Below, piece by piece: positions 52,465-61,557 of a stretch of 64,000 bases of DNA; positions within the stretch are counted from its first letter, which is position 1, and every line of letters begins with the position of its first letter. The notes beneath the pieces were generated by a model. That model searched no databases. It saw only the letters and a program-made list of their open reading frames with translations, and was not told the origin of the DNA. The position numbers and the translations under genes are program-made. The stretch comes from Sphingomonas yantingensis (GTDB lineage: Bacteria > Pseudomonadota > Alphaproteobacteria > Sphingomonadales > Sphingomonadaceae): assembly GCF_014199325.1 (NCBI RefSeq), contig NZ_JACIJJ010000002.1:62001-126000 (forward strand). The letters are read 5' to 3'.

Positions 52465-53769
52465 TCAATAGATCGGGAAGCGCTCGCACAGGGCGCGCAC
52501 GCGGCCACGAACGTCCGCCTCGACCGAAGGGTCCCCATGCTCGCCCTTGGCCTTGAGACCATCAAGCACGTCGGCGATCATGTTGCCGATCTCGCGGAAC
52601 TCGCCGGTGCCGAAGCCGCGGGTGGTGCCGGCCGGGCTGCCGACGCGGATGCCGCTGGTCTTGACCGGGGGCAGCGGATCGAAGGGGATGCCGTTCTTGT
52701 TGCAGGTGATGGCCGCGCGCTCCAGCGCCTCGTCCGCATCTCGGCCGGTGACGCCCAATGGGGTCAGATCGACCAGCGCCAGATGCGTGTCGGTGCCCCC
52801 GGCGACGAGGTTCGCACCCCGCTCCGCCAGCGTCGCCGCCAGCACCTTGGCATTCTCGACGACGGCCGAGATATAGCTCTTGTAGTCGGGACGCAGCGCC
52901 TCGCCGAACGCCACTGCCTTCGCCGCGATGACGTGCATGAGCGGGCCGCCTTGGAGCCCCGGGAACACCGCCGAATTGATCTTCTTGGCGATATCCTCGT
53001 GGTTGGTCATCACCATGCCGCCGCGCGGGCCGCGCAGCGTCTTGTGCGTCGTCGTCGTCACCACATGCGCATGCTCGAACGGCGAGGGGTGGAGGCCGCC
53101 CGCGACGATGCCTGCGAAATGCGCCATGTCGACCATGAACTTCGCGCCCACCTCATCCGCGATCGCGCGGAAGCGGGCGAAGTCGATCTGGCGCGGATAG
53201 GCCGAACCGCCCGCGATGATGAGCGTCGGCTTATGCTCCTTCGCCAGCTTTTCGACCTGGTCGAAGTCGATCAGGTGATCCTCGCGCCGCACGCCGTACT
53301 GGATCGCGTTGAACCACTTGCCCGACATCGCCGCCTTGGCGCCGTGGGTCAGGTGGCCGCCGGCATCGAGGCTCATGCCGAGGATCGTGTCGCCCGGCTT
53401 GGTCAGCGCCAGCATCACCGCGCCGTTCGCCTGCGCGCCCGAATGCGGCTGGACGTTGGCGAAGCCGCAGCCGAACAGCGCCTTGGCCCGCTCGATCGCC
53501 AGCGTCTCGACCTGATCGGACGGCGCGCAACCCTGATAATAACGCTTGCCGGGATAGCCCTCGGCATATTTGTTCGTGAACACCGAGCCCTGTGCCTCGA
53601 GCACTGCCTTCGACACGATGTTCTCGCTGGCGATCAGCTCGATCTGGTGCCGCTCGCGCTCCATTTCGCTTTCGACGCCGGCGAACACTTCGGCGTCGGC
53701 CTCGGCCAGGGTGCGGGTGAAGAAGCCGTCGGGCTGGACATCCGCCAGCGTGCGGGGGTTGGTGCTCAT
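52465..53769 (-). CDS. glyA: Serine hydroxymethyltransferase
   Basis: The 434-aa PLP enzyme converts serine and THF to glycine and methylene-THF, the main source of one-carbon units. Signatures are [42 protein letters not shown]-type [10 protein letters not shown], and the PLP lysine in [15 protein letters not shown]. Length is standard. It heads the run glyA, small protein, nrdR, trmJ, and lies 1.5 kb from the ligM-like gene, so THF chemistry is clustered here. Confidence 0.97.
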   Translation of the reverse strand: MSTNPRTLADVQPDGFFTRTLAEADAEVFAGVESEMERERHQIELIASENIVSKAVLEAQGSVFTNKYAEGYPGKRYYQGCAPSDQVETLAIERAKALFGCGFANVQPHSGAQANGAVMLALTKPGDTILGMSLDAGGHLTHGAKAAMSGKWFNAIQYGVRREDHLIDFDQVEKLAKEHKPTLIIAGGSAYPRQIDFARFRAIADEVGAKFMVDMAHFAGIVAGGLHPSPFEHAHVVTTTTHKTLRGPRGGMVMTNHEDIAKKINSAVFPGLQGGPLMHVIAAKAVAFGEALRPDYKSYISAVVENAKVLAATLAERGANLVAGGTDTHLALVDLTPLGVTGRDADEALERAAITCNKNGIPFDPLPPVKTSGIRVGSPAGTTRGFGTGEFREIGNMIADVLDGLKAKGEHGDPSVEADVRGRVRALCERFPIY

Positions 53770-53872
53770 CGCCAAGGGGCCTTTCCGAGTCGGTGGGGCG
53801 GGGCGGCGTCCCGCCCGTTCGGCGCCCACTTAAAGACTGGCGAACGCGAATGCCACCTCCCATGATGGCGGT

Positions 53873-54355
53873 ATGGACCAGAACGCCCGCCCGACATTTC
53901 GCGACCGCTGGAACGAGGTGCCGGCACCCGCAAAGCTGTTGGGGCTGGCGGGGTTGCTGCCGCAAGCGGCCGCGGCGCTGCTGGTGGTCGGCGGGCCGCT
54001 CGAATGGCGGTTCACCGCGCTGGCGCTTGCCTTTGCTTATGCGGCGCTGATCCTGAGCTTCCTCGGCGGGCTGTGGTGGGGGCTGGCTGCGGCGGCGCGG
54101 CGAGTGCCCGACTGGCTCTACTGGGTGGCGGTGGTGCCGAGCCTGTTCGCGCTGGCGACCTGCATTCCCTGGTCGATCGGCACCGACTGGCCGGGGCCGT
54201 CGCTGGTCGCGCTGGGGCTTGCGATCCTCGCGAGCCTGCTGGTGGATTTGCGGCTCGACCGGATGGGGATCGCACCGCGATGGTGGCTGGGGCTTCGCCT
54301 GCCGCTGTCGATCGGGCTGGGCGCGCTGTCGTTGGTCGCGGGGATCGCGGCCTAG
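53873..54355 (+). CDS. DUF3429 family inner-membrane protein
   Basis: The 160-aa protein has five hydrophobic segments and the DUF3429 pattern PAPAKLLGLAGLLPQ, YAALILSFLGGLWWG and LGLRLPLSIGLG. Function is unknown. It is divergent from glyA, and its stop overlaps that of rpiB within CTAG. No ligand or catalytic motif is seen. Confidence 0.8.
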   Translation: MDQNARPTFRDRWNEVPAPAKLLGLAGLLPQAAAALLVVGGPLEWRFTALALAFAYAALILSFLGGLWWGLAAAARRVPDWLYWVAVVPSLFALATCIPWSIGTDWPGPSLVALGLAILASLLVDLRLDRMGIAPRWWLGLRLPLSIGLGALSLVAGIAA

Positions 54356-54795
54356 GCCGGCGGGTTCGACAGCTTCTCGACACGCGGGCCATGCCGGCCG
54401 CCGCCGAACGGCGTGGCGAGGAACGCCGACACGCACGCCTTCGCCATGTCGATCCCCGTCAGCCGCGCACCCATCGCGATGACGTTGGCGTCGTTGTGCT
54501 CGCGCGCAAGCGCCGCCGACAGCGGTTCGTTTACCAGCGCACAGCGGCACCCCGCGACGCGGTTCACTGCGATCGAGATGCCGATCCCCGATCCGCAAAG
54601 CGCGATCCCCACCGCCGTGTCGTCCGCCGCGACTGCCGTCGCGAGCTTGTAGCCATAATCGGGATAGTCCACCCGGTCCGCCGTTTCCGGCCCCAGATCG
54701 CGAACCTCATGCCCCTCGGCGCGCAGCCAGTCGGCGAGCGCCGCCTTCAACTCGATCGCGGCATGGTCGGAGGCGAGCAGGATCGTCTGTGGCAT
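54352..54795 (-). CDS. rpiB: Ribose 5-phosphate isomerase B
   Basis: The 147-aa enzyme interconverts ribose and ribulose 5-phosphate. Seen are LLASDHAAIELKAAL, VDYPDYG, the GIALCGSGIGISIAVNR phosphate loop with its catalytic Cys, and REHNDANVIAMGARL. ATG 54795 gives the usual start; an ATG seven codons earlier is less likely. It converges with DUF3429, sharing stop-codon bases. Confidence 0.94.
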   Translation of the reverse strand: MPQTILLASDHAAIELKAALADWLRAEGHEVRDLGPETADRVDYPDYGYKLATAVAADDTAVGIALCGSGIGISIAVNRVAGCRCALVNEPLSAALAREHNDANVIAMGARLTGIDMAKACVSAFLATPFGGGRHGPRVEKLSNPPA

Positions 54796-54887
54796 CGGTG
54801 CGTCCGTCAGCGGCATGGGTACAAGGACGCCCTAGCGCCCGCCGCCCCGACTGCCTAGCTTGCCTGTTGATCGAAGGAGTGACGAAG

Positions 54888-55397
54888 ATGAAACGCATCG
54901 CCCTGATCCCGGCTCTCGCCCTGTCGCTCGCCGCGTGCAGCGGCGCGAGCGAGGCGCCGAACGCGACCGACAACGAGGCGGCGGCGGCGGAGAACAAGGC
55001 GGGCCTCGACGGCGACGTTGTCGAACTGCCGGCCGGGGAAGGCGAGGGCGAGGACGCCGTCGTCAACGAAGCGGTCAAGCCCGGCGCCGGCGAGCCCGAT
55101 GCCGCCGCGACTGCGCGCGCCGACAAGTGGGTCGGTCGCTGGCGCGGGGTCGAGGGGCTGAACCTCGTCATCGCGAAGGACTCGGCACCCGGCCACTACA
55201 CGCTCGACATGCAATATTCGCTCGACGACAAGGGTAAGTTCACCGGCGTCGCGACGGCGGAGGGCATCGCCTTCACCCGGCCGGACGGCGAGAAGGTGCT
55301 GCGGCCGACCGACGGCGATGCCACGGGCCTCAAATATCTCGCCGGCAAGAAGGACTGCCTGACCGTCGCTTCGGGCGAGGGATATTGCCGCGACTGA
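54888..55397 (+). CDS. Lipoprotein of unknown function
   Basis: A 169-aa protein with a lipobox (LSLAACS, Cys17), an Ala/Glu/Asn/Asp-rich acidic linker (residues 20-75) and a compact C-terminal domain with WVGRWRGVEGLNLVI and two cysteines (DCL and YCRD). The domain resembles small lipocalin-like or META-like folds, but I do not assign a family. AAGGAG precedes the ATG. It is followed by the btaAB operon but separated by the Pho-box-like region, so the two are probably not co-regulated. Confidence 0.7.
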   Translation: MKRIALIPALALSLAACSGASEAPNATDNEAAAAENKAGLDGDVVELPAGEGEGEDAVVNEAVKPGAGEPDAAATARADKWVGRWRGVEGLNLVIAKDSAPGHYTLDMQYSLDDKGKFTGVATAEGIAFTRPDGEKVLRPTDGDATGLKYLAGKKDCLTVASGEGYCRD

Positions 55398-55404
55398 CTT
55401 GAAG

Positions 55405-55433
55405 CTGTCGCCGCGATGACATGACCCTGTCAC
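55405..55433 (+). promoter_or_regulatory. Candidate Pho box array ahead of btaA
   Basis: Three 7-bp units spaced by 4 bp, so phased at 11 bp: CTGTCGC (55405-55411), ATGACAT (55416-55422), CTGTCAC (55427-55433). Against the PhoB consensus CTGTCAT they match at 5, 5 and 6 of 7 positions. The last unit ends 44 nt before btaA. Betaine-lipid synthesis is a phosphate-starvation response, which fits. Confidence 0.6.
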
Positions 55434-55477
55434 CGCCGCGGCATCGGCCGGTCACAGTGCGGGCCTAGGGCGCGGCC

Positions 55478-56713
55478 ATGCTGCGACCCGCCAAAGCCCC
55501 CGCCAATCGTGCCGTGCGCGGCGCGGTCCATCGCCACGACCATTGGAGCAAGCACGGCCTGCTCGAGCGTGCCTTCACCTTCGCGTTCCGCGGCCTCGTC
55601 TACGCGCAGATCTGGGAGGATCCCGAGGTCGATCTGGAGGCGCTGGCACTGACGCCGGACTGCCACCTTGTCACGATCGCGAGCGGCGGGTGCAATGTCC
55701 TGTCCTACCTCACCGCCGACCCCGCGCGGATCACCGCGGTCGACCTCAACACCGCGCACATCGCCCTCAACAAGCTCAAGCTCGCCGCCGCGCGCCACTT
55801 GCCCGACCATGCCGCCTTCCACCGCTTCTTCGGTCAGGCGAACCGGCCGGAAAATGTCGAGGCGTACGAACATCACGTCCGCCCGCACCTTGACGAGCCG
55901 ACGCGGCGATACTGGGAGGGGCGCGACCTGATCGGACGCCGCCGTATCGCCGGCTTCCGCCACGGCTTCTATCGCAAGGGCCTGCTCGGCGGTTTTATCG
56001 GCGCGGCGCACCTCGTCGCGAAGCTGCACGGCGTCGACCCGCGCGAGATGCTGGCGGCGCGCTCGATCGAGGAGCAGCGCGCGATCTTCGATACGCGGCT
56101 CGCGCCGGTTTTCGACCGCAGGTTCGTCCGCTGGCTGACGCATCAGCCCGCCTCGCTCTTCGGCCTCGGCATCCCGCCCGCGCAGTACGAGGCGCTGGCG
56201 AGCGACGACCCGCAGGGGATCGGCGCGGTGCTGCGCCACCGCCTCGAAAAGCTGGCCTGCAACTTCTCGCTTCAGGACAATTACTTCGCGTGGCAGGCGT
56301 TCGGGCGCGGCTATGGCGAGGGGCCGGCGGCACCGCTGCCGCCCTATCTGCGGCCCGAAAACCATGCCGCCGTCCGCGAGCGCGTCGATCGAGTCGAGGT
56401 TCGGCACGCCAATATGTGCGACTATCTCGACGCGATGCCCGATGCCTCGCTCGACCGCTACGTCCTCCTCGACGCACAGGACTGGATGACCGATGCGCTG
56501 CTGACCCGGCTGTGGACCGCGATCACGCGGACCGCGAAGCCGGGCGCGCGCGTCCTGTTCCGTACCGCCGCCGCGCCGACGCTGCTGCCCGGGCGGGTGC
56601 CGGATGCCATCCTTGACCGCTGGTATTATCGCGAGGCGGAGTCGCTCGATTTCACCCGCCGCGACCGTTCGGCCATCTATGGCGGCGTTCACCTCTACGT
56701 GCTGCGGGGATGA
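55478..56713 (+). CDS. btaA: BtaA: SAM:diacylglycerol 3-amino-3-carboxypropyltransferase
   Basis: The 411-aa protein is of the DUF3419/BtaA family. BtaA joins the aminocarboxypropyl group of SAM to diacylglycerol, forming the head group of the betaine lipid DGTS. Motifs seen are FRGLVYAQIWEDPEVDLEAL, TIASGGCNVLSYL, VDLNTAHIALNKLKL and LLDAQDWM. With btaB next, the full pathway to a phosphorus-free membrane lipid is present. It overlaps btaB by ATGA. The Pho-box-like array upstream suggests induction by low phosphate. Confidence 0.9.
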   Translation: MLRPAKAPANRAVRGAVHRHDHWSKHGLLERAFTFAFRGLVYAQIWEDPEVDLEALALTPDCHLVTIASGGCNVLSYLTADPARITAVDLNTAHIALNKLKLAAARHLPDHAAFHRFFGQANRPENVEAYEHHVRPHLDEPTRRYWEGRDLIGRRRIAGFRHGFYRKGLLGGFIGAAHLVAKLHGVDPREMLAARSIEEQRAIFDTRLAPVFDRRFVRWLTHQPASLFGLGIPPAQYEALASDDPQGIGAVLRHRLEKLACNFSLQDNYFAWQAFGRGYGEGPAAPLPPYLRPENHAAVRERVDRVEVRHANMCDYLDAMPDASLDRYVLLDAQDWMTDALLTRLWTAITRTAKPGARVLFRTAAAPTLLPGRVPDAILDRWYYREAESLDFTRRDRSAIYGGVHLYVLRG

Positions 56714-57363
56714 GCGCCGCTGCCCATGCCGCGCGGATGGACGCGATCTATGCCGGCCAGCGTCATATCTACGACGTGACGCGCAAATATTACCTGCTCG
56801 GCCGCGACCGCTTGATCGACGATCTCGCGCCGCCGCCTGGCGGGGGGGTGGTCGAGGTGGGATGCGGGACGGGTCGCAACCTGATCCTGGCGGCGCAGCG
56901 CTGGCCGCAGGCGCGGTGCCTCGGTTTCGACATTTCGAGCGCGATGCTGGCTACCGCCCGTGCGAAGGTGGCGCGCGCAGGTCTCGACGCACGGATCGCG
57001 CTCTCGCGCGGCGACGCGACCGATTGGTCGCCGCGGGCGCTGTTCGGGATCGAGGCGGCCGACGCGATCTTCATGAGCTACACGCTGTCGATGATCCCCG
57101 ACTGGCGGGGCGCGATCGAGGCGGCGTGCGATGGGCTGGCGCCGGGCGGCGCGCTCCACATCGTCGATTTCGGTCAGCAGGAGCGGCTGCCCCCCGGTTT
57201 CCGCCACGCGCTGTTCGCGTGGCTCGCCCGCTTCGAGGTGGAACCGCGCGCCGATCTGCCGCGAATGCTCGAGGAGGCGGCGGCGGCGCGGGGGCTGTCG
57301 CTTGCCTTCACGTCGCTCTATCGCGGCTATGCCTGGCGGGCCGTGCTGCGACGGCCCGCCTGA
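56710..57363 (+). CDS. btaB: BtaB: betaine-lipid N-methyltransferase
   Basis: The 217-aa class I SAM methyltransferase has the glycine-rich motif VVEVGCGTGRNL, an acidic LGFDISSAML and FMSYTLSMIPDWRGA. BtaB adds three methyl groups to the head group made by BtaA, giving DGTS. The N-terminal IYAGQRHIYDVTRKYYLLGRD (in part) is typical of BtaB. ATGA coupling to btaA makes the pairing firm. The next gene is convergent, 4 nt away. Confidence 0.9.
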   Translation: MSAAAHAARMDAIYAGQRHIYDVTRKYYLLGRDRLIDDLAPPPGGGVVEVGCGTGRNLILAAQRWPQARCLGFDISSAMLATARAKVARAGLDARIALSRGDATDWSPRALFGIEAADAIFMSYTLSMIPDWRGAIEAACDGLAPGGALHIVDFGQQERLPPGFRHALFAWLARFEVEPRADLPRMLEEAAAARGLSLAFTSLYRGYAWRAVLRRPA

Positions 57364-57367
57364 CGCG

Positions 57368-58105
57368 TCAGTTCTGCGCGCTTGCCATCGGATCGGGGCG
57401 CGCGGCGGTGCGGACCAGGCCCTCGGCCGGCATGCCGCACTTCTTCACCTGCCACTCGTCCTTGCGCCAGCACTGGGCGTTGGCGAAGTCGGGCAGGCGC
57501 GGCTGGAAGTTCGACAGCGTGTAGCTGTACCCGCCATAGGCGAACTGCTGCTCGCCCCACGACATCAGCGCGCCGCGCATCTCGCGGATACGCTCGGCGG
57601 CGAGATCGGCGAGCTTGCCGCGCGGGGTGTGCACCACGTCCTCGCCGATATTGCCCGCGGTCTGGCAGAAGATGCGCTGCGCAGAAACGGTCGAATAGCC
57701 CGAATAAACCTTGGTCCCGTACTGGTCGAACGCGGTCTGGCCTTCTTTCGGCGTCTTGTTGATGCGGCGGAAATACTTGCCGAGCGTCGCGAAGCTGGCG
57801 GCGAGCTCGCCCTCGTGATCCTTGAGCATCGCATTGTAGTTGCGCAGCGTCAGCAGGGTCGGCTCGAACTGGCACTGGAGCGCGGCGACGTTGAGCGCGG
57901 CGCGCATGTTCCAGACCATCGCCGCGTCGAGCTCCTCGCGCGTGGCGCCGGGCAGCGGTGCGCCCAGCATGCCGGGCTCCTCGCCGGTGATGCGCCCGGT
58001 CGGCAGGACCTTCGGCTTGAAATAGAATTGTGCGCTGGCCGGCGTCGCCGCCGTGCCCAACACCGCCGCCGCCACGGCGCCCCCGATAACCGCGAACCGC
58101 TTCAT
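57368..58105 (-). CDS. Secreted protein of unknown function
   Basis: A 245-aa protein with a signal peptide (FAVIGGAVAAAVLGTAATPASAQ) and no membrane segment after it. The mature part is helical, with cysteines in LQCQFE, IFCQTA, AQCWRK and KCGMP that may form two disulfides. I do not recognise the family. GAGGGG precedes ATG 58105. The longer frame upstream to 58243 has no ribosome site. Confidence 0.65.
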   Translation of the reverse strand: MKRFAVIGGAVAAAVLGTAATPASAQFYFKPKVLPTGRITGEEPGMLGAPLPGATREELDAAMVWNMRAALNVAALQCQFEPTLLTLRNYNAMLKDHEGELAASFATLGKYFRRINKTPKEGQTAFDQYGTKVYSGYSTVSAQRIFCQTAGNIGEDVVHTPRGKLADLAAERIREMRGALMSWGEQQFAYGGYSYTLSNFQPRLPDFANAQCWRKDEWQVKKCGMPAEGLVRTAARPDPMASAQN

Positions 58106-58243
58106 TTCATCCCCTCGGCACTGAACAGGCCCATGACAGGCGAGCCAAATCGTTAAGGCTTTTTTCCGCGCGGCAGAAGGGTTTTTTAGGCACGCCGGCG
58201 CAACGATTGCTGCGCAAAATTCAGCGCGGGCGGTGGGGGCCAC

Positions 58244-58285
58244 GAAAAAGGGGCCGCCACACCGATGGTGCCGCGGCCCCCTTCC
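58244..58285 (-). terminator. Terminator after the methionine-rich lipoprotein gene
   Basis: GGGGCCGC (58250-58257) pairs with GCGGCCCC (58273-58280), extended inside by CACC/GGTG, and a 5-T run follows on the minus strand. The rest of 58106-58243 shows nothing recognisable. Confidence 0.75.
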
Positions 58286-58323
58286 GAACTCGCCAGCCGC
58301 GCGAAATGCGCGGCCGAACGCGA

Positions 58324-58605
58324 TTACATCGCGTTCGTGGTCGCCATCGTGTCGTTCGACATCATCATGTCGTTCGACATCATGGTGTCGTTCATCATCA
58401 TCGCGTCGTTGCCCATCGTCGCGCCGCCGTCGACCGCGGTCATGTTGTCGGTCATCGTGCCGTCCATCATGGGGTCGGTGGTGTTCAGGTCGGTGACGAC
58501 GGTGTTGTCGGTGGTGTTCTCGGTGTTGCCGCCGCAGGCCGACACGAGAAGCGCCGCGCTGGCGATCATCGAACCGGTAACGACCTTGGAGATGAGTGCA
58601 CGCAT
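58324..58605 (-). CDS. Methionine-rich small lipoprotein
   Basis: A 93-aa protein with a lipobox (LLVSACG, Cys24) and a mature part made almost only of Asn, Asp, Thr, Met, Ala and Gly. The last 50 residues contain 15 methionines in loosely repeated units such as NDAMMMNDTMMSND. Clusters of Met with Asp/Asn are known in copper- and silver-binding periplasmic proteins, so metal binding or methionine-oxidation sensing is possible, but it could also be a simple-sequence protein. A strong terminator follows. Confidence 0.7.
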   Translation of the reverse strand: MRALISKVVTGSMIASAALLVSACGGNTENTTDNTVVTDLNTTDPMMDGTMTDNMTAVDGGATMGNDAMMMNDTMMSNDMMMSNDTMATTNAM

Positions 58606-58672
58606 TTAGAGCTCCCTAGAAAAAGGATTTGGCTGGCCTTTTCAGCCGTTAATACCCAAACCGAGATAGACA

Positions 58673-59389
58673 TTAATCGCTATGCGAGCGCCCCTCAAGC
58701 CTACAAATCGGGGCGGCGCCGTCGAGCGCTCGCAGGAACGCCGGCAACGATAACGCCAGTGCCTCGTCAAAGGTTGCAGGATTAACGTTCTTTCCAAGCG
58801 ACTTGGCACTGGTGACCGGAAATTCGGGCAGTCCGCAGGGAACGATTCCCCCGAAATGGGCAAGGTCGGGGGTAAGGTTCACCGAAAGGCCGTGCAGCGT
58901 CACCCACTGCTTCACGCGCACGCCGATCGCGCCGATCTTCGCCTCCGGCCCGCCGTCGCGCGTCCAGATGCCGACGCGCCCGTCGACCGCGAACCCCGTG
59001 ATGCCGACATGGCCGAGTGCGGCGATCACCCATTGCTCCAGCGCGTGGACATAGCAGCGCACGTCGCGTCCGCGCTTCGTCAGGTCGAGCAGGACATAGC
59101 CGATCCGCTGTCCGGGCCCATGATAGGTATAGCGCCCGCCGCGCCCGCTTTTGAACACGGGAAAACGCGGGTCGATCAACTCGGCCGGATCGGCGCTGGT
59201 CCCGGCGGTGTAGAGCGGCGGATGCTCGAGCAGCCAGATCAGTTCCTGCGCGGTGCCGGCACGGATCGCGGCGGCGCGCGCGGTCATCGTCTCGACGGCG
59301 GCGTCATAGTCGACGAGGCCGGGCTCGACGCGCCATTCGATCTCGTCGGGAATGCCCGCGAGCAGGGGTTTGGGCGGTAGTATCGACAT
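58673..59389 (-). CDS. lipB: Lipoyl(octanoyl) transferase
   Basis: The 238-aa enzyme moves octanoyl from acyl-carrier protein to lipoyl domains. Seen are [38 protein letters not shown] (in part), the lysine in [11 protein letters not shown] and the catalytic Cys in [10 protein letters not shown]. It would supply E2 proteins such as BkdB in this window. ATG 59389 is chosen; an upstream start (59437) adds 16 unneeded codons. Confidence 0.94.
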   Translation of the reverse strand: MSILPPKPLLAGIPDEIEWRVEPGLVDYDAAVETMTARAAAIRAGTAQELIWLLEHPPLYTAGTSADPAELIDPRFPVFKSGRGGRYTYHGPGQRIGYVLLDLTKRGRDVRCYVHALEQWVIAALGHVGITGFAVDGRVGIWTRDGGPEAKIGAIGVRVKQWVTLHGLSVNLTPDLAHFGGIVPCGLPEFPVTSAKSLGKNVNPATFDEALALSLPAFLRALDGAAPICRLEGRSHSD

Positions 59390-59452
59390 GCGGCTTGGGC
59401 TAGGGCTCGGCAAACGGGACAGGGGTGCCTGGTTCAAGTGAGGGGGCGTGGC

Positions 59453-60283
59453 GTGACGGTCAAGATGACGCGCGTGTGGGACGCGACGACCGAGTTTCTG
59501 AACGAGCGGGCGAGCGCCGTGTTCGCGGTCGCCGCTGGCATGATCTTCCTGCCCGGACTGGTGTCGGGGGTGCTCGAGCGATCGGTGGCGCCGAATTCGC
59601 CGGGCATGGTCGCGGTGCAGTTCATCGGCATCGCCCTTTCGCTGGTGAGCGCGGCGGGCGCGCTGGCGATCACTGCGCTGGCGATCCGGCCGATGCGGCC
59701 GGGCGAGGCGGCGGGCATCGGCGCGCGGCGGTTGCTTCCGTTCATCGGCATTTCGATCGCGGTGCTGGCGGTCGTGTTCGTCGCGGTGATCCCGATCGTC
59801 GCGATTCTGGTGGCATCGGGTGTCGATCTGGAGGCGCTGTCGGGGGCTGCGATCACGGCGCCGGAGATGGGCACCGGCACCGCGGTCGCGCTAGTCGGCT
59901 ATATGCTCGTCCTGTTCGTGCTGGCGATCTGGGCATCGGCCCGGCTGATCGTGCTGCTGCCGGTGGTCGTGGCGGAGCGGCACGGTTTCGGCGCGATCGG
60001 CCGTGCCTGGGGCCTGACGCGCGGCCATGCGCTCAGGATAGTCGGCGTTCTCCTTCTCTACGGGATCGTGGTCGCGGTGCTGACCGGCGGGATCGGCGCG
60101 GCGATCGGCGCAATCGGGGCGCTGCTCGGGGCGGGCCAGCCGGGCCTCTCCGTCGGCGCGGTGCTCGTCGCGGTGGTGATGGCGGTCATCTCCGCGGTCC
60201 TCAGCGTCGTTCAGAGCGCCTTCACCGGCAAGCTCTACACCGCGCTCGCGCCCGCCACCGATCTCGAGGACATCTTCGCTTGA
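59453..60283 (+). CDS. Multi-pass membrane protein, unknown function
   Basis: The 276-aa protein has about six hydrophobic segments separated by short polar loops and a cytosolic-type [15 protein letters not shown] stretch, seen in families that resemble DUF-type glycerophosphodiesterase membrane domains. I do not assign a family. The start is GTG 59453, with AGGGGG 6 nt upstream; a GTG at 59438 is also in frame. It overlaps the next membrane-protein gene by TTGA, and the two have a related layout. Confidence 0.65.
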   Translation: MTVKMTRVWDATTEFLNERASAVFAVAAGMIFLPGLVSGVLERSVAPNSPGMVAVQFIGIALSLVSAAGALAITALAIRPMRPGEAAGIGARRLLPFIGISIAVLAVVFVAVIPIVAILVASGVDLEALSGAAITAPEMGTGTAVALVGYMLVLFVLAIWASARLIVLLPVVVAERHGFGAIGRAWGLTRGHALRIVGVLLLYGIVVAVLTGGIGAAIGAIGALLGAGQPGLSVGAVLVAVVMAVISAVLSVVQSAFTGKLYTALAPATDLEDIFA

Positions 60284-60993
60284 AACTCAATCTCGGCCGG
60301 GTCTTCGCCGCGGCAGGCATGCTGTGGCGGGCCGAGCGCGCGCTGATCCTGCCGCTTGCCGGCCTGTTCTATTTCGTGCCGACGCTCGCGCTCCTGTTCC
60401 TGCTGCCAGAGGCGCAGCCGGTGCAGGGCGGGAACGACGAGGCGGCGGTCCAGGCGCTGCTCGCCTATGCCCGCGCCAATGCCGGCCCGATCCTGACGGT
60501 CAACCTGATCCAGCTGGCGGCCAGCGCGATCCTGTTGTCGCTGTTCCTCGCGCCCGAGCGTCCGTCGCTGGCACAGGCGCTGCGGCTGGCGGCGGGGCGA
60601 ATGATCGCGTTCGTCGCGGCGGGGTTGCTGATGTGGGGAGCGCTGATGATCGGCGCGCTGCTGATCCTGCCCGCGCTCTATCTGATCGGGCGGTTCTTCC
60701 TCGTCACCTCGGTCCTCGCGGCCGAGCCGCGGACGGGGCCGGTGGAGGCGATCGCCCGGTCCTTCGCGCTGACCGCGGGACGCGGCTGGTGGTGCTTCGT
60801 CGCGACCGCGATCCCGTTCTTCGCCGGTCAGGCAGCGACGTCGATCGCGGCGGGGATCGGCCACGCCTCGGGCGACAATGCGGTGCTTGGTGTCGTCTTC
60901 GACGGGGCGGCGGCGGCGGCGACAACGGCGACCTGGGTGCTGCTGATGCTGGTCAAGATCGCCGTCTATCGCGCACTCACCAGGGGGACGTGA
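60280..60993 (+). CDS. Second multi-pass membrane protein, coupled to the first
   Basis: The 237-aa protein begins at TTG 60280 ([22 protein letters not shown]), which overlaps the stop of the previous gene; GAGGA lies upstream. It has four to six hydrophobic segments and an EAIARSFALTAGRGWW stretch equivalent to [10 protein letters not shown] in its neighbour, which suggests that the two are distant paralogues. Function is unknown. Its 3' end overlaps the convergent GNAT gene by 28 nt. Confidence 0.65.
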   Translation: MKLNLGRVFAAAGMLWRAERALILPLAGLFYFVPTLALLFLLPEAQPVQGGNDEAAVQALLAYARANAGPILTVNLIQLAASAILLSLFLAPERPSLAQALRLAAGRMIAFVAAGLLMWGALMIGALLILPALYLIGRFFLVTSVLAAEPRTGPVEAIARSFALTAGRGWWCFVATAIPFFAGQAATSIAAGIGHASGDNAVLGVVFDGAAAAATTATWVLLMLVKIAVYRALTRGT

Positions 60994-61556
60994 GGGGCGG
61001 CGTCGGCGGGTAGTACGCCGATCAGCCGCGGGTCGGGAAACGTCTCGACCGACCGCGACACCGCCTCGAACCCCTGCGCACGGTAGAAGCCGAGCGCGCG
61101 CGGATGGTCGAGCGAGCAGGTGTTGACCCGCACCAGTCGTGTTTCCGGCTTCCACGCGAGCGCCATCGCCATCGCCATCAGCCAGCGTCCGTGCCCCGCG
61201 CCGGTCAGCGCCGGGACCAGCCCGAAATAGTCGATCGAGCACCAGTCGGGCTCGGGATGCGTCAGCTCCAGCATTCCGACTTCCAGCCCCTGTCGGTCCT
61301 CGACGACGTGCAGCTGCGTTTCCGCCCGGTGCGTGGCGGCGATCAGCCGCGCGTCATCCATGACGAGGCGCGAGTACCAGAGCCACGGGCCGCCCACCCG
61401 CTCGAACAGCGCGCGGTACTTGGCCGGGTCGGGTGCCGGCCAGCGGACGAGGCGCAGCGGCGAGGGCGGCATCGGCCGCGCCCGCGGACGCTCGTGCATT
61501 TCCAGCGTCGTCACCACCGCCGCGACATGCCCCGGCGGCACCGGGATCAGCCCCAT
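60966..61556 (-). CDS. GNAT family N-acetyltransferase
   Basis: The 196-aa protein has a GNAT fold: VVEDRQGLEVGMLELTHPEP on the beta-sheet and the acetyl-CoA loop LTGAGHGRWLM (the Q/RxxGxG/A-type), then LDHPRALGFYRAQGFEAV near the end. The substrate is unknown. It sits one base after hemF on the minus strand, so it may be co-transcribed with it. Confidence 0.83.
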   Translation of the reverse strand: MGLIPVPPGHVAAVVTTLEMHERPRARPMPPSPLRLVRWPAPDPAKYRALFERVGGPWLWYSRLVMDDARLIAATHRAETQLHVVEDRQGLEVGMLELTHPEPDWCSIDYFGLVPALTGAGHGRWLMAMAMALAWKPETRLVRVNTCSLDHPRALGFYRAQGFEAVSRSVETFPDPRLIGVLPADAAPHVPLVSAR

Positions 61557-61557
61557 G

